In this document: positions 49,361 to 62,750 of the stretch, piece by piece
Numbering within the stretch: the stretch's first letter is position 1
Layout: each line of letters opens with the position of its first letter
Assembly: GCF_014334135.1 (NCBI RefSeq)
Contig: NZ_CP060497.1
Location: 2,852,001-2,916,000, forward strand
Direction: 5' to 3'
Origin: Olivibacter sp. SDN3
GTDB taxonomy: Bacteria; Bacteroidota; Bacteroidia; Sphingobacteriales; Sphingobacteriaceae
DNA: 64,000 nucleotides
The notes under the pieces: generated by a model
Seen by the model: only the letters and a program-made list of their open reading frames with translations
Database searches by the model: none
What the model was told of the DNA's origin: nothing
Position numbers and translations under genes: made by a program

Positions 49361-50755
49361 TTATATTAAAGTTCTCGGATCAGTAATTACTCCAGTAACA
49401 GCAGCGGCGGCGGCAACAAGTGGACTCGCCAGCATGGTTCTAGCACCAGGACCCTGCCGACCTTCAAAGTTTCTATTGGACGTGCTTACAGCGTACTTGC
49501 CTGCTGGTACCTTATCATCATTCATTGCTAGGCAGGCAGAGCAGCCAGGTTGACGTAACGTGAACCCTGCTTCGGTTAAGATATCCAGTATTCCTTCTTT
49601 TTTGATTTGGTCTTCCACAATATGAGAGCCAGGAACGAGCCATACAGTCACAGCCTCAGCCTTTTTCTTTCCTTTAATTAAGGAGGCAAAAGCTCTGAAG
49701 TCTTCAATTCGGCCATTTGTACAACTGCCAACGAAAACATAGTCAACTTTCTTACCGATCATCGATTCGCCTTCATGGAAACCCATATAACCCAAAGATT
49801 TTTCATAGGTAGCTACCCCGCCTTCCACTTCTGAAGCGTCTGGAATATGATGAGAGATGCCTATACCCATCCCCGGATTTGTTCCATATGTGATCATAGG
49901 TTCGATGCGGCTGCCATCAAAGGTGAACTCTTTGTCGAAAACCGCGTTGTTATCTGTTTTCAGCGTCTGCCAGTAAGCCATCGCTTTATCCCAGGCTTCC
50001 CCTTTTGGCGTAAATTCACGATCTTTGATGTAGTCAAAGGTGGTCTCATCCGGCGCAATCATACCACCGCGTGCGCCCATCTCGATACTGAGGTTGCACA
50101 CCGTCATACGGCCTTCCATACTCATCTTTTCGAAAACTTCACCCGCATATTCCACGAAATAACCCGTCGCGCCCGAGGTTGTCAGTTGAGAGATGATAAA
50201 CAATGCTACATCTTTCGGTGTAACACCTTTACTGAGTGATCCCGTTACGTTAATACGCATTTTTTTTGGCTTCGGTTGCATGATACATTGCGAAGCAAGT
50301 ACCATTTCTACTTCAGAAGTTCCTATACCAAAAGCAATAGCTCCAAAAGCACCATGTGTGGAGGTATGAGAGTCTCCACAAACAATCGTTGCTCCGGGTT
50401 GGGTAATCCCATTTTCCGGTCCGATTACATGTACAATACCATTTTTCTGGTGGCCAAGTCCCCAATGTCTAATGCCGTAGGCACTCGCATTTTCTTCCAA
50501 AGCCCTTAGCTGATTTGCCGAGAGTGGATCCGAAACGGGTAAGTGTTGATCGATTGTTGGCGTATTGTGGTCAGCGGTAGCGAACGTGCGCTCCGGATAC
50601 AATACAGTGATGCCTCTATTCTTTAATCCTAAAAAAGCTACCGGACTCGTAACTTCGTGGATTAAATGACGGTCGATAAATAACACGTCGGGACCGCCCT
50701 CAATCTTCCGTACTACATGCGAGTCCCACACTTTATCAAATAACGTCTTGCTCAT
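49361..50755 (-). CDS. leuC: 3-isopropylmalate dehydratase large subunit
   Basis: This 464-aa aconitase-family subunit binds a [4Fe-4S] cluster. The Cys ligands are in [12 protein letters not shown] and [37 protein letters not shown] is the family signature. It is upstream of leuD and 89 bp after leuA. The length is typical. Confidence 0.96.
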   Translation of the reverse strand: MSKTLFDKVWDSHVVRKIEGGPDVLFIDRHLIHEVTSPVAFLGLKNRGITVLYPERTFATADHNTPTIDQHLPVSDPLSANQLRALEENASAYGIRHWGLGHQKNGIVHVIGPENGITQPGATIVCGDSHTSTHGAFGAIAFGIGTSEVEMVLASQCIMQPKPKKMRINVTGSLSKGVTPKDVALFIISQLTTSGATGYFVEYAGEVFEKMSMEGRMTVCNLSIEMGARGGMIAPDETTFDYIKDREFTPKGEAWDKAMAYWQTLKTDNNAVFDKEFTFDGSRIEPMITYGTNPGMGIGISHHIPDASEVEGGVATYEKSLGYMGFHEGESMIGKKVDYVFVGSCTNGRIEDFRAFASLIKGKKKAEAVTVWLVPGSHIVEDQIKKEGILDILTEAGFTLRQPGCSACLAMNDDKVPAGKYAVSTSNRNFEGRQGPGARTMLASPLVAAAAAVTGVITDPRTLI

Positions 50756-50844
50756 TTTTATTTAGTTAGATAATTTATTGTTTCTTGTTGTTTAGTGTAT
50801 CTCAAATTTTTTCCATTGACGAGTAATAAGTTGAGATATATCCT

Positions 50845-52356
50845 TTACACGAATTTGTTCAATGCATCCAGATAAGCGTTGGCAGAGGCCCTCACAATAT
50901 CCGTGCTGAATCCGTATCCCATATAGGATTGATCGCCATGGATGACGCGCATGTCTACCTTACTCACATCATCACTTCCGCCGTGAATGGAGTGAATATT
51001 GAATTCTTTGATTTCGTTATGGCTCCCAATGATACTTTCGATCGCTTTGATAGTAGCACTTACCGGACCATTACCGCTTGCGGTTGCTTCCTGTTCCGTT
51101 CCTTTGTAGTTTAGTTTAACGATAGCCTGCGGGTCGCTCTGGTCGCCCGTTACTACCTGCAGTGAACTGATGGTAACACCGTTCTTGAAGTTCGTCTCCG
51201 CGTCGTCTCCCATCAGCCTCAACAGATCATCATCTTTGATTTCCTTTTTCTCATCGGCTAATGAAAGAAAGCGTTGGTATGTTTGATCAAGGTCGACCCT
51301 ATCAATAGAATAGCCCAAGCGTTCCAGATGATGCTTCAGTGCATGTCTTCCGCTACGAGCTGTTAGAATAATTTCTGATTGATCTATCCCAACATCTTCC
51401 GGGTTGATGATTTCGTAATTTTCACGGTGTTTAAGTACCCCATCCTGATGGATACCTGAACTGTGTGCAAAAGCATTGCGGCCAACGATAGCTTTGTTAG
51501 CTTGCACGGGCATACGCATCATGCGGCTTACCATTGTGCTTAGCGGATACAGTTGTTTGGTGTTGATATTTGTTGGGAACTGAAGTGTTTGGTAGTGTGT
51601 TTTCAGAGCCATCACCACTTCTTCCAGAGACGTGTTCCCGGCGCGCTCTCCGATACCGTTGATGGTACACTCTACTTGACGGGCGCCGTTTTGGATCCCT
51701 GCAAGACTATTGGCGGTAGCGAGACCTAAGTCATTGTGACAATGAACGGAGATAATCGCCTGATCGATATTCTTAACATTTTCTTTTAAGAAGCGAATTT
51801 TAGCACCATATTGTTCAGGGAGGCAATAGCCATTGGTGTCTGGAATATTGACTACTGTGGCGCCTGCAGCAATGACCGCTTCGACCATTTGCGCTAAGTA
51901 TTCATTGTCTGCCCTTCCGGCATCTTCAGCGTAGAATTCAATATCCTCCACAAATTGTTTAGCATATCTTACCGCGTCCGCAGCACGTTCCAAAATAGCT
52001 TCACGGGTACTATTGAACTTATATTTGATATGCATATCAGAAGAACCAATACCCGTATGTATACGCGGACGCGCCGCAAATTTTAAAGCCTCTGCTGCAC
52101 AATCTATATCCCCTTTGTTTGCACGGGTAAGCGCGCAAATAATGGGTTCGCGTACAACTTTTGAAAGTTCAACCACGCTTTGAAAATCTCCGGGACTCGA
52201 TATCGGGAAACCGGCTTCGATGACGTCTACACCCAAAGATTGCAAGGCTTCACCAATGATAATCTTTTCGGGCGTTGTTAGCTGTGAGCCTGGGACCTGT
52301 TCACCGTCACGAAGAGTAGTGTCGAATATGTATAAGTGATTAGGATTGTGTAACAT
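50845..52356 (-). CDS. leuA: 2-isopropylmalate synthase
   Basis: This 503-aa enzyme condenses 2-oxoisovalerate with acetyl-CoA, the first step of leucine synthesis. The motifs are [31 protein letters not shown] and the C-terminal LeuA regulatory domain (about 370-500), which binds leucine. The NGIGERAGN stretch is the conserved active-site lid. The sister at 47027 differs at the substrate motif. Confidence 0.95.
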   Translation of the reverse strand: MLHNPNHLYIFDTTLRDGEQVPGSQLTTPEKIIIGEALQSLGVDVIEAGFPISSPGDFQSVVELSKVVREPIICALTRANKGDIDCAAEALKFAARPRIHTGIGSSDMHIKYKFNSTREAILERAADAVRYAKQFVEDIEFYAEDAGRADNEYLAQMVEAVIAAGATVVNIPDTNGYCLPEQYGAKIRFLKENVKNIDQAIISVHCHNDLGLATANSLAGIQNGARQVECTINGIGERAGNTSLEEVVMALKTHYQTLQFPTNINTKQLYPLSTMVSRMMRMPVQANKAIVGRNAFAHSSGIHQDGVLKHRENYEIINPEDVGIDQSEIILTARSGRHALKHHLERLGYSIDRVDLDQTYQRFLSLADEKKEIKDDDLLRLMGDDAETNFKNGVTISSLQVVTGDQSDPQAIVKLNYKGTEQEATASGNGPVSATIKAIESIIGSHNEIKEFNIHSIHGGSDDVSKVDMRVIHGDQSYMGYGFSTDIVRASANAYLDALNKFV

Positions 52357-52434
52357 ATTGGGTCTTTTTTATTTCTATTATATCTTATTGAGATAGCTTT
52401 TCACAGATAGTTAATATATTTTCGTTTCTCTTAA

Positions 52435-53898
52435 CTAAACAGGCTCTGCTATCTTTTGTATTGTTTTTACTTCACCTTTCTCTAGTACAATTTTATTTTC
52501 CAAGCAGCTAGGTAACTGCGTTTCGTAGTGGCCTACATAAATCAACGTTTTTCCATAACCGATGAGTTCGTCTACCACCGCATTGAAATGTTTGGTCTGT
52601 GCACGGTCCAGTCCCTGGCAAGGCTCGTCCAAAATCAATAACGATGGGTTTTTAATAATGGTTCTAGCCAATAATACGAGACGTTGCTTGCCTAATGGCA
52701 GGGAGGTTAACAGTCTGTCTTTATAGCTTGTTAGCTCGAAGAAATCCATTAACTGATTGACCTTCTGCTGGCCGTGATAGCTTAGCTGACGGAATAAGCC
52801 AATACTGTCGTAAAGACCTGAAGCAATTGCTTGCCATACCTTAGCTGTTTTATCAAAATACCAATGCAATTCGGGCGAGATAATACCCAAGCGTTGTTTG
52901 ATATCCCAGATACTTTCTCCAGTTCCCCGCTTATTGCCAAAAAGAAAGATATGATTGGCATAGGCTTGTGGGTGATCTCCATTGATGAGGCTTAACAAAG
53001 TCGATTTTCCTGATCCGTTATGCCCTTGAAGTAGCCATTTTTCACCTGCGCGCACTGTCCAATTGATATTCTTCAATATTTCTTTGTCTCCATAACGGAC
53101 ATGGATGTTTTCCATGTGCACGAAAACAGCGGTATCTTCCTTTACTTCTTCCCGAAGGAAATAGGGTAAAGGTTTTTGCCTACGGGCGACGTCTTTAGAC
53201 AGGTTTTGAATAGAAGATAACCTTTTTAATTGTCCATGTTCGATTTCCGCAAATCGATTGATACAGTCAGGTAGATTTCCTTCATTTGTGATGAGCAACA
53301 GATGCACCCCCTTAATGGCCAGCTCTTCCAGAAACTGGTTCAGTTTTTCGCGCGAAGCTTTATCTAATCCGGTATAAGGTTCGTCAATAATTAATAACTG
53401 AGGCTTTAACCACAAAGCTTTTATTAACTGCAGTTTTTTATGCTCGCCACTAGACAACTCGATCAGCTGTGTATTCTTAAAATTGATAAAATCAAACAGA
53501 CTTAGGTACTTTTCGACCTCCTCAAATGGCAGGTTTTCCTCTTTGGAATAATGCATCAATTCACCATACACGGTTAAGGTATCGTTTCGTTGTTGTTTAT
53601 TATAGCGCTGCTGATAATAAAAGTTACGATCACCTTCCAGATTGGTAAACTGATACCAGTTCGATACATATAACACACGTGCCGGAAGAGATGACGATTT
53701 ATCGAAAAAGAACTCGATATCACCGTTTGTTTTGTTGAGTCCAGCTAGTGCCTTACCCAACGAGCTTTTTCCAGAACCACTCTTACCGCCGACAAGCCAA
53801 TGTTCTCCACGAAAGATCTGCCAGTCGAGCTGATCCAATATGATTTCCTGCTCATATTGTAGACTTAAATGGGTTATATGGACGAGGGGGCTAGTCAT
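52435..53898 (-). CDS. ModF-like tandem ABC ATPase
   Basis: The protein is 487 aa from the ATG at 53896-53898; a TTG 12 bp upstream is in frame. It has two ABC domains in one chain with Walker A motifs GGKSGSGKSS and GHNGSGKST and Walker B LLIIDEPYTGLD and LLILDEPCQGLD. No membrane domain is present. It resembles ModF and other tandem ATPases. Its role between ilvC and leuA is unknown; the location may reflect transcription only. Confidence 0.87.
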   Translation of the reverse strand: MTSPLVHITHLSLQYEQEIILDQLDWQIFRGEHWLVGGKSGSGKSSLGKALAGLNKTNGDIEFFFDKSSSLPARVLYVSNWYQFTNLEGDRNFYYQQRYNKQQRNDTLTVYGELMHYSKEENLPFEEVEKYLSLFDFINFKNTQLIELSSGEHKKLQLIKALWLKPQLLIIDEPYTGLDKASREKLNQFLEELAIKGVHLLLITNEGNLPDCINRFAEIEHGQLKRLSSIQNLSKDVARRQKPLPYFLREEVKEDTAVFVHMENIHVRYGDKEILKNINWTVRAGEKWLLQGHNGSGKSTLLSLINGDHPQAYANHIFLFGNKRGTGESIWDIKQRLGIISPELHWYFDKTAKVWQAIASGLYDSIGLFRQLSYHGQQKVNQLMDFFELTSYKDRLLTSLPLGKQRLVLLARTIIKNPSLLILDEPCQGLDRAQTKHFNAVVDELIGYGKTLIYVGHYETQLPSCLENKIVLEKGEVKTIQKIAEPV

Positions 53899-53933
53899 TT
53901 TTTTATACAATCATTTTTTATTTGCAGCATATC

Positions 53934-53976
53934 ATTCAGACCAGTTAGAACATTTAGTCCTATTACTGGTCTGAAT
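53934..53976 (-). terminator. hairpin after ilvC
   Basis: ATTCAGACCAGT (53934-53945) and ACTGGTCTGAAT (53965-53976) are perfect 12-bp arms around a 19-nt loop. It begins 7 bp after the ilvC stop codon. A long U run is lacking, so partial termination or mRNA stabilisation is possible. Confidence 0.55.
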
Positions 53977-53982
53977 ACTTTT

Positions 53983-55464
53983 TTATACCGTTTTGATGGC
54001 TTTCATAGCAGTCATCGCTTTACGCAATACCGCACCTACCGTTTCAACCGGATGCGTACGGATGGCTTCATTTATACCAATCAGCTCTTGGTTATCAACT
54101 GCCAGGTCTTTTCCTTCATTAAAGTTTTTGCCGATAATGTCGGTATCCACTGTAGTCATGAAGTCTGCCAATAGTGGCTTACAGGCATGATCAAATAAAT
54201 AGCAACCGTATTCAGCCGTATCGGAAATGACCCTGTTCATCTCAAATAGTTTTTTTCGGGCAATGGTATTTGCAATAAGTGGCGTTTCATGTAAAGACTC
54301 ATAATAAGCCGACTCAGGTTTAATACCTGCTTCTACCATGGTTTCGAAGGCAAGTTCCACCCCAGCCTTAATATAAGCCACCATAAATACGGCATGGTCA
54401 AAGTATTCCTGTTCGCCAATCTTTATATCGCCAGCAGGTGTTTTCTCAAAGGCCGTTTCGCCGGTGGCAGCGCGCCAAGCCAATAGATTCTTGTCGCCAT
54501 TCGCCCAATCCTCCATCATGGTGCGGCTAAATTCGCCACTCATAATGTCGTCTTGATGTTTTTGAAACAAAGGACGCATAATAGTTTTCAGTTCTTCCGA
54601 TACTTCGAAAGCCTTTATTTTCGCTACATTGCTCAAACGGTCCATCATGGCTGTGATCCCTCCTTGTTTGAGTGCTTCTGTGATGACCTCAACGCCATAT
54701 TGAACTAGTTTGGAAGCATATCCAGGGTCAACACCCTTTTCAACCATTTTGTCAAAAGAAAGGATAGATCCCGTTTGTAGCAGTCCACATAAGATGGTTT
54801 GCTCACCCATTAAGTCAGATTTAACCTCTGCAACAAAAGAAGAACGCAGTACCCCTGCTTTATGGCCGCCAGTACCCACGCAATAAGCTTTCGCTTCGGC
54901 TAAACCCTTTCCTTGTGGATCATTTTCGGGGTGAACTGCTATGAGGGTAGGCACGCCGAACCCGCGTAAATATTCCGCTCGTACTTCTGATCCAGGGCAT
55001 TTAGGGGCAATCATGATCACGGTAATATCTTTGCGGATCTGTTTTCCTTCTTCTACGATATTGAAACCGTGAGAGTAAGATAGTGTTGCACCTTCTTTCA
55101 TTAAAGGCATGACTGCATCAATAACGGAGGAGTGTTGTTTATCGGGCGTTAAATTGCTCACGAGATCAGCTGTAGGAATGAGTTCTTCATAAGTGCCCAC
55201 CGTAAAATGGTTGTCGGTTGCATTTTTCCATGAATCCCTTTTCTGTTCGATTGCCTCTTTCCGCAGGGCGTATGAAACATCCAAACCGCTATCTCTTAAA
55301 TTGAGTCCTTGATTTAAGCCCTGAGCACCGCAACCCACGATGACGATTTTTTTACCTTTCAATGCGCTCACTCCATCCGTAAATTCACTAATATTCATAA
55401 ATTCAGCAACGCTTAATTGGTTCAATTGCTCTCTGAGTGGTAGGGTGTTAAAATAATTTGCCAT
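53983..55464 (-). CDS. ilvC: ketol-acid reductoisomerase (class II)
   Basis: This 493-aa enzyme converts acetolactate to dihydroxyisovalerate with NADPH. The nucleotide motif is [19 protein letters not shown]. The length and the duplicated C-terminal knotted domain mark the class II (long) form. It serves both valine and isoleucine routes. Confidence 0.96.
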   Translation of the reverse strand: MANYFNTLPLREQLNQLSVAEFMNISEFTDGVSALKGKKIVIVGCGAQGLNQGLNLRDSGLDVSYALRKEAIEQKRDSWKNATDNHFTVGTYEELIPTADLVSNLTPDKQHSSVIDAVMPLMKEGATLSYSHGFNIVEEGKQIRKDITVIMIAPKCPGSEVRAEYLRGFGVPTLIAVHPENDPQGKGLAEAKAYCVGTGGHKAGVLRSSFVAEVKSDLMGEQTILCGLLQTGSILSFDKMVEKGVDPGYASKLVQYGVEVITEALKQGGITAMMDRLSNVAKIKAFEVSEELKTIMRPLFQKHQDDIMSGEFSRTMMEDWANGDKNLLAWRAATGETAFEKTPAGDIKIGEQEYFDHAVFMVAYIKAGVELAFETMVEAGIKPESAYYESLHETPLIANTIARKKLFEMNRVISDTAEYGCYLFDHACKPLLADFMTTVDTDIIGKNFNEGKDLAVDNQELIGINEAIRTHPVETVGAVLRKAMTAMKAIKTV

Positions 55465-55517
55465 TGTTTTATCTAATAATTGACGATTTACTGTTTTTAG
55501 TTTTTATTTATTATCGT

Positions 55518-56024
55518 TTAGCTTTGAACCTTTGGAATTTGGCTATTGGCGTTCCGCTTTTCTCCTTCAATTGCCCTTTTTATTGCTGTAGCAAAGCCAA
55601 GATGCAGGGCATCGTGGTTTGGAAAATAATTGATTGCATCTTCAATACACAATAGTTCAAGTCCATAATGTAATTTGGTGGGATTAAAGTTACAGAAAAT
55701 ATATCTTTTTAAATCTCCTACCAATTCTTCAATCAAGGTATAGGCCGCTCCTTTCAAAAAAGCTATTTCGTCCTCATGGATAAACTTTTCTGGTCTGGTG
55801 CCTCGTTGATACCGTAACATGTACTTATTATCCATTTTTAGAGGTAGGCCTGTCAGCGTATAGCAAAGTTTTTGCTGACTTACTAAGATATGTCCAAAAT
55901 TCCAGGCGATATTATTGTTAAATCCTGGAGGGACGATATTCAGCTCAGCGATCGTCATCTCGTCCATCAATCGGATGAAATTTTTTCGGGTTTGAATTGC
56001 TATGTCTATACTTGTTATGACCAT
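55518..56024 (-). CDS. DinB-family metal-dependent protein
   Basis: This 168-aa four-helix-bundle DinB/DUF664-type protein has conserved His residues in NIAWNFGHILVSQQ and HDALHLGFATAIKRA that could form a metal site. Some members are thiol transferases. It lies between ilvN and ilvC in the same direction, with short gaps, though it has no evident role in amino acid synthesis. Confidence 0.82.
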   Translation of the reverse strand: MVITSIDIAIQTRKNFIRLMDEMTIAELNIVPPGFNNNIAWNFGHILVSQQKLCYTLTGLPLKMDNKYMLRYQRGTRPEKFIHEDEIAFLKGAAYTLIEELVGDLKRYIFCNFNPTKLHYGLELLCIEDAINYFPNHDALHLGFATAIKRAIEGEKRNANSQIPKVQS

Positions 56025-56035
56025 TATGAACTACA

Positions 56036-56626
56036 TTACATGGTAAAAATTTTATCCTGCTTATCGAGGTATTCATTTTCTACAACCTCCTCAATAGGTT
56101 CAGCCTGTTCAAATTCTTTTAATTTTTTATGGAAGCCTTCGCTATCTTTTATGATGGCAATACGTGCACTTCTAACAAATTCGATAAGGTTATATTCCGC
56201 TAAAGCTTCAGTTAATTTATCAATCTCTTCTCGATGCCCAGCAGTTTCAAATACAGTATAATCATTGCGTATTACTACTGCGTGAGCACCGTATTCGCGT
56301 AAAAGCCTTTCAATTGGAGCTTTTTCGGCAACAATATTTGTAGGAACTTTATATAAGGCTTGTTCCTGCCAAATAACCTCATCGTTAGTATTATAATAGG
56401 CTTTCAGCACCTCTACTTGTTTTTCGATCTGCCTGCAGAGTTTTCTTACCACCTCTTCAGATTCTGTTATAACAATGGTGAATCGGTGTATGCCATGTGC
56501 TTCAGAAGGGGAAGTATTAAGGCTTTCGATGTTTATTTTACGACGAGAAAAAATGATAGCTATTCTGCTGATCATACCGATAGTATTTTCTGCGTATAAT
56601 GTGATAGTATATTCTTGCTTTTCCAT
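56036..56626 (-). CDS. ilvN: acetolactate synthase small subunit
   Basis: This 196-aa regulatory subunit has the N-terminal ACT domain (ITLYAENTIGMISRIAIIFSRRKINIESLNTSPSE), which binds valine, and the C-terminal activation domain. It begins 15 bp after ilvB, with which it forms the holoenzyme. It is a little longer than the typical 160-aa IlvN. Confidence 0.93.
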   Translation of the reverse strand: MEKQEYTITLYAENTIGMISRIAIIFSRRKINIESLNTSPSEAHGIHRFTIVITESEEVVRKLCRQIEKQVEVLKAYYNTNDEVIWQEQALYKVPTNIVAEKAPIERLLREYGAHAVVIRNDYTVFETAGHREEIDKLTEALAEYNLIEFVRSARIAIIKDSEGFHKKLKEFEQAEPIEEVVENEYLDKQDKIFTM

Positions 56627-56641
56627 TTTTTACACTTCTTG

Positions 56642-58393
56642 TTACTTCAATCGTATTTCACTTACACTGCTTCCTTGTGGTACCATAGGAAAAACATTGT
56701 TTTCTCTACCCACCATTACCTCTAATAGATAAGAGCCATCGTGAGCCAACATCTCCATTAATGCTTCCCTGAGATTCGATCTGTCCTCGATACGGTTTCC
56801 TGGGATATGATATCCTTGGGCCACCGTAGTGTAATCCGGACTGGTGATATTGACAAAAGAATAACGTTTATCATGAAAGAGTTGCTGCCATTGACGCACC
56901 ATGCCTAGAAATTGATTGTTCAAAATGAGAATCTTTACTTTCGCACCAAATTGCATGATCGTTCCCAATTCTTGTATGGTCATCTGTATGCCGCCATCGC
57001 CGATAATTGCCACAACGGTACGTTCAGGGGCACCGTACCAAGCGCCAATGGCTGCCGGAAGGCCAAAGCCCATGGTGCCTAGACCACCCGAAGTAACATT
57101 GCTTTTGCTTTGCTTAAAGCGGGCATATCGGCAAGCTACCATTTGATGTTGACCTACATCGGTTACGATAACAGCGTCATCTTGGGTAAGTTCATTTAGT
57201 ATGTTGATTACTTCGCCCATTGTCATCTCGCCTTCACTAGGTTGTAACTCTGTTGTGATGACCGTATTGATTTCTTCTTGTTCTAACATGCGGAATTTCT
57301 GTAGCCATTCTTCATGTTGGGTCTCCGCTACCAGTTCGGTGAGCAAGGGTAGTGTTTCCTTGCAATTACCCCATACCGGAACAGTCGTCTTAACATTTTT
57401 ATCGATCTCAGCGGGATCAATGTCTAAGTGTATAATTTTAGCTTGTTTTGCATATTTATCCAATCGACCCGTTACCCGGTCGTCAAAACGCATACCTATG
57501 GCGATTAGCACATCGCATTCATTGGTTAAGACATTCGGAGCATAGTTTCCATGCATGCCGAGCATTCCTACATTGAGTGGATGATCGGTAGGTAAGGCGC
57601 TCAAACCCATAATGGTCCAGGCGGCGGGAATGCCTGTTTTTTCGATGAAGGTTTTAAACTCCTCTTCCGCTTTACCCAGGATAACACCTTGTCCAAATAA
57701 TACAAACGGCTTTTTGGCTTGATTAATAAGCTTGGCCGCTTCTTCTATATATGATTTTCTAATGATGGGAGCTGGGCGGTAACTTCTGATATGATGGCAT
57801 AAAGTATAACCTTCATAGTCAAATAGCTGTAACTGCGCATTTTTTGTGATATCGATCAAAACCGGGCCTGGGCGTCCTGTGCTGGCGATATAAAATGCCT
57901 TTGCTAGCGCAGCAGGTATTTCCGACGCATCGGTCACTTGATAGTTCCACTTCGTTACCGGTGTGGTAATATTGATTACATCCGTTTCCTGAAAGGCATC
58001 CGTACCCAAGAGGTGTGCAAAAACCTGGCCGGTAACACATACAATAGGGTTGCTATCGATCATCGCGTCTGCAAGACCAGTAACTAAATTGGTTGCGCCC
58101 GGACCGCTGGTAGCAAATACCACGCCTGTCTTTCCCGAAGTGCGGGCATAACCTTGGGCGGCGTGTATTCCTCCCTGTTCATGGCGTACTAAAATATGCT
58201 TAAGTCGGTCATTGTAGTCGTACAATGCATCATAAATCGGCATGATTGCACCACCCGGATAGCCGAATATAGTATCCACTCCTTCAGCAATAAGAGCTTC
58301 CAATACCGCTTGGGAACCGGATAATTGTGTTTTTTTTGCCTTTTCCTCCAGTTTGTTGTGAGGAGTGTCTTTGGTTATTTCGAGCGTATTCAT
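56642..58393 (-). CDS. ilvB: acetolactate synthase large subunit
   Basis: This 583-aa ThDP enzyme condenses two pyruvates, or pyruvate with 2-oxobutanoate. The catalytic Glu is in RHEQGGIHAAQGYAR, the ThDP motif is VAIIGDGGIQMTIQELGT, ending in NNQFLGMVRQWQ. The length is standard. It is 79 bp after ilvD and is the second gene of the operon. Confidence 0.96.
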   Translation of the reverse strand: MNTLEITKDTPHNKLEEKAKKTQLSGSQAVLEALIAEGVDTIFGYPGGAIMPIYDALYDYNDRLKHILVRHEQGGIHAAQGYARTSGKTGVVFATSGPGATNLVTGLADAMIDSNPIVCVTGQVFAHLLGTDAFQETDVINITTPVTKWNYQVTDASEIPAALAKAFYIASTGRPGPVLIDITKNAQLQLFDYEGYTLCHHIRSYRPAPIIRKSYIEEAAKLINQAKKPFVLFGQGVILGKAEEEFKTFIEKTGIPAAWTIMGLSALPTDHPLNVGMLGMHGNYAPNVLTNECDVLIAIGMRFDDRVTGRLDKYAKQAKIIHLDIDPAEIDKNVKTTVPVWGNCKETLPLLTELVAETQHEEWLQKFRMLEQEEINTVITTELQPSEGEMTMGEVINILNELTQDDAVIVTDVGQHQMVACRYARFKQSKSNVTSGGLGTMGFGLPAAIGAWYGAPERTVVAIIGDGGIQMTIQELGTIMQFGAKVKILILNNQFLGMVRQWQQLFHDKRYSFVNITSPDYTTVAQGYHIPGNRIEDRSNLREALMEMLAHDGSYLLEVMVGRENNVFPMVPQGSSVSEIRLK

Positions 58394-58472
58394 ATTATTA
58401 GTATTTAGCTATAAGCCTTATTTTCTCCATTTTATAGTCAGCTAGTGAAAATATATTATATATAACCGAAAT

Positions 58473-60167
58473 TTATTCATCAGTTACACAGCCTCCAGCG
58501 GCGTCCGATACGGTTTTGGCATATTTATACAAAACTCCCTTCGTTACTTTCAATGCTGGTTGTATCCAACGTGCGCGGCGCTGAGAAATGACTTGTTCAT
58601 CCACCTGCAGATTGAGTGTGTTATTTACCGCATCGATTTCGATGATATCGTCGTCTTCTACCAGGCCGATGAGTCCACCTGAGTAAGCTTCTGGCGTGAT
58701 ATGTCCGACAACGAAGCCGTGTGTCCCTCCAGAAAAACGGCCGTCGGTAATGAGGGCAATTGATTTGCCGAGCCCTGCACCGATGATTAAGGAAGTTGGT
58801 TTCAACATTTCTGGCATTCCAGGAGCGCCCTTAGGTCCTTCATTTTTAATAACAACCACATCTCCGGGCTTAATCCTACCCGATGCAACTCCGGCAACTA
58901 AATCATGTTCGCCATCAAAAACACGAGCAGGACCAGTGAACTTTTCCCCCTCTTTGCCCGAGATCTTGGCAACAGAACCTTTTTCTGCGAGATTGCCGTA
59001 AAGAATCTGCAAGTGACCCGTTGCTTTGATTGGGTTCTCCAATTTCTGAACAATAGGTTGGTTATAGTCAACGATTGATTTGACGTCAGCAAGATTCTCG
59101 GCAAGTGTTTTTCCCGTAACAGTCAAGCAGTCGCCATGTAATAAGCCTTCATCTAGTAAGTATCGTAATACTGCAGGGGTTCCGCCATATTGGTGTAAAT
59201 CCTGCATCAGGAATTTTCCGGATGGTTTAAAGTCTGCTAAAACAGGGGTTACGTCCGACATACGTTGAAAGTCGTCCTGTGTAATATTTACGCCAACTGA
59301 TTTACCGATCGCGATAAAGTGTAAAACAGCATTGGTACTCCCTCCAAGGATGATGATGGTACGCAATGCATTTTCGAACGCTTTACGGGTCATGATATCA
59401 GAAGGTTTGATATCTTTCTCCAATAGGATCTTGATATATTTGCCAGCTTCTAAACATTCTGCTTTTTTATCTTCTGAAACAGCGGGGTTAGATGAGGAGT
59501 AAGGCAAGCTCATTCCCATCGCTTCAATTGCAGAAGCCATGGTATTGGCTGTATACATCCCCCCACAAGCTCCTGCGCCAGGGCAAGTATGCTTGATGAT
59601 ACCTTCGTAGTCTTCATCCGATAGGTTGCCACATATCCGCTGTCCTAATGCTTCAAAAGCCGAGACGATATTCAGGTCTTGCCCTTTATAATGTCCCGGT
59701 GCTATCGTACCGCCATAAACCATAATAGCCGGGCGGTTTAACCTCCCCATGGCCATGATGGCACCTGGCATGTTTTTGTCGCAACCCGGAATCGCAATCA
59801 ATCCGTCGTAATATTGTCCACCGCAAATCGTTTCAATACTGTCTGCAATGACGTCGCGTGATACCAGGGAAAAACGCATGCCGTCCGTACCGTTGCTCAT
59901 CCCGTCGCTCACCCCAATCGTTCCGAATGTAAGGCCCACTAAATCATTTTCCCATACGCCTTTTTTGACAACTTGAGCCAAGTCATTTAGGTGCATGTTA
60001 CAGGTGTTTCCATCGTAACCCATACTGGCTATACCTACCTGTGCTTTGTCCATGTCAGCGTCTGTCAAACCGATACCGTATAGCATCGCTTTTGCGGCAG
60101 GCTGCGTTTCATCTTGCGTAAAGATCTTACTGTATTTGTTTAGTTCAGTTTTTTGTTTAGTTAGCAT
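58473..60167 (-). CDS. ilvD: dihydroxy-acid dehydratase
   Basis: This 564-aa iron-sulfur enzyme dehydrates dihydroxyisovalerate and dihydroxymethylvalerate. Cluster ligands are visible in [22 protein letters not shown] and [16 protein letters not shown]. It is the first gene of the block and is preceded by about 350 bp with no leader peptide rich in branched-chain residues that I could find. The start is at the ATG at 60165-60167. Confidence 0.96.
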   Translation of the reverse strand: MLTKQKTELNKYSKIFTQDETQPAAKAMLYGIGLTDADMDKAQVGIASMGYDGNTCNMHLNDLAQVVKKGVWENDLVGLTFGTIGVSDGMSNGTDGMRFSLVSRDVIADSIETICGGQYYDGLIAIPGCDKNMPGAIMAMGRLNRPAIMVYGGTIAPGHYKGQDLNIVSAFEALGQRICGNLSDEDYEGIIKHTCPGAGACGGMYTANTMASAIEAMGMSLPYSSSNPAVSEDKKAECLEAGKYIKILLEKDIKPSDIMTRKAFENALRTIIILGGSTNAVLHFIAIGKSVGVNITQDDFQRMSDVTPVLADFKPSGKFLMQDLHQYGGTPAVLRYLLDEGLLHGDCLTVTGKTLAENLADVKSIVDYNQPIVQKLENPIKATGHLQILYGNLAEKGSVAKISGKEGEKFTGPARVFDGEHDLVAGVASGRIKPGDVVVIKNEGPKGAPGMPEMLKPTSLIIGAGLGKSIALITDGRFSGGTHGFVVGHITPEAYSGGLIGLVEDDDIIEIDAVNNTLNLQVDEQVISQRRARWIQPALKVTKGVLYKYAKTVSDAAGGCVTDE

Positions 60168-60438
60168 ATGTTGCTTAAAATATATTTACTCTTCTATTGT
60201 AATAAGATGATTTCCTTGTTCAATAATAAGACTGCTTAGGTAAAGCGCATTTCTCCCTCATTTATTTGTTTTCCCAAGTTAAGGGCTTCTATTTACAAAG
60301 GCAATAGCTGAATACGATTTCTTAAATTTGGTATATTATTCTATGTGTTGTGTGTTTTGTAGAATTTTATTTCATGATTTTTGCTTGTTTTGTTATATTA
60401 ATAGCTGTAAAATAGACTAAAACCTAATTCGGTATACG

Positions 60439-60471
60439 GTATAAAAATATGCATGCATAGTATTTTTATAC
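60439..60471. promoter_or_regulatory. AT-rich palindrome upstream of ilvD
   Basis: GTATAAAAATA (60439-60449) and TATTTTTATAC (60461-60471) are perfect 11-bp arms with TGCATGCA in the centre. It lies about 270 bp before the ilvD start. It may be an operator for branched-chain amino acid control. The rest of 60168-60511 shows no gene or recognised riboswitch. Confidence 0.45.
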
Positions 60472-60511
60472 AATTTTCTTCCTGAAATGTGCTGCTTCCT
60501 GAAAAAAGTGA

Positions 60512-60561
60512 AAAAAATAAAAGCCCGGTAATCATCATTGATTACCGGGCTTTTATTTTTT
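60512..60561. terminator. strong terminator after atpC
   Basis: AATAAAAGCCCGGTAATCA and TTGATTACCGGGCTTTTATT form a long perfect stem with a 3-nt loop, flanked by an A run and a T run. It begins 11 bp after the atpC stop on the minus strand, and ends the F1 genes. Confidence 0.9.
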
Positions 60562-60571
60562 GTTTGGTATC

Positions 60572-60823
60572 TTACTCTTCTTCAAGAACACCTTCAGCAA
60601 GCACGGTAATTTTATTGTCGAGTACTTCGACTACCCCGCCTTTGATAATAATGACCTCTATATTTTTATTGTCACGGATAATAACTTTCCCGTCCTCCAA
60701 GGTAGAAATAATTGGTGCATGATCTTTTAGTATTTCAAAAGATCCAGCACTTCCTGGGACGGTTACCGATGTGGCTTTTCCGCTGAATACTGACTGATCT
60801 GGTGTAATAATATTAAGTTCCAT
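60572..60823 (-). CDS. atpC: ATP synthase epsilon subunit
   Basis: This 83-aa subunit of F1 has the N-terminal beta-sandwich (LNIITPDQSVFSGKATSVTVPGSAGSFEIL), and lacks the C-terminal helical hairpin of longer forms, as is usual for Bacteroidetes. It links rotor to the beta subunits. It is 57 bp after atpD. Confidence 0.94.
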   Translation of the reverse strand: MELNIITPDQSVFSGKATSVTVPGSAGSFEILKDHAPIISTLEDGKVIIRDNKNIEVIIIKGGVVEVLDNKITVLAEGVLEEE

Positions 60824-60880
60824 AGCTTTCGAAAGTTATAGTGTAATATGCTAAACCAGATATTACACCATACTTTTTAT

Positions 60881-62750
<1,870 letters not shown>

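Noticed and set aside
60168-60571. A leader peptide attenuator or T-box before ilvD
   Set aside because: No short frame rich in Ile, Leu or Val and no T-box-like sequence was found; only an AT-rich palindrome and the atpC terminator are clear.
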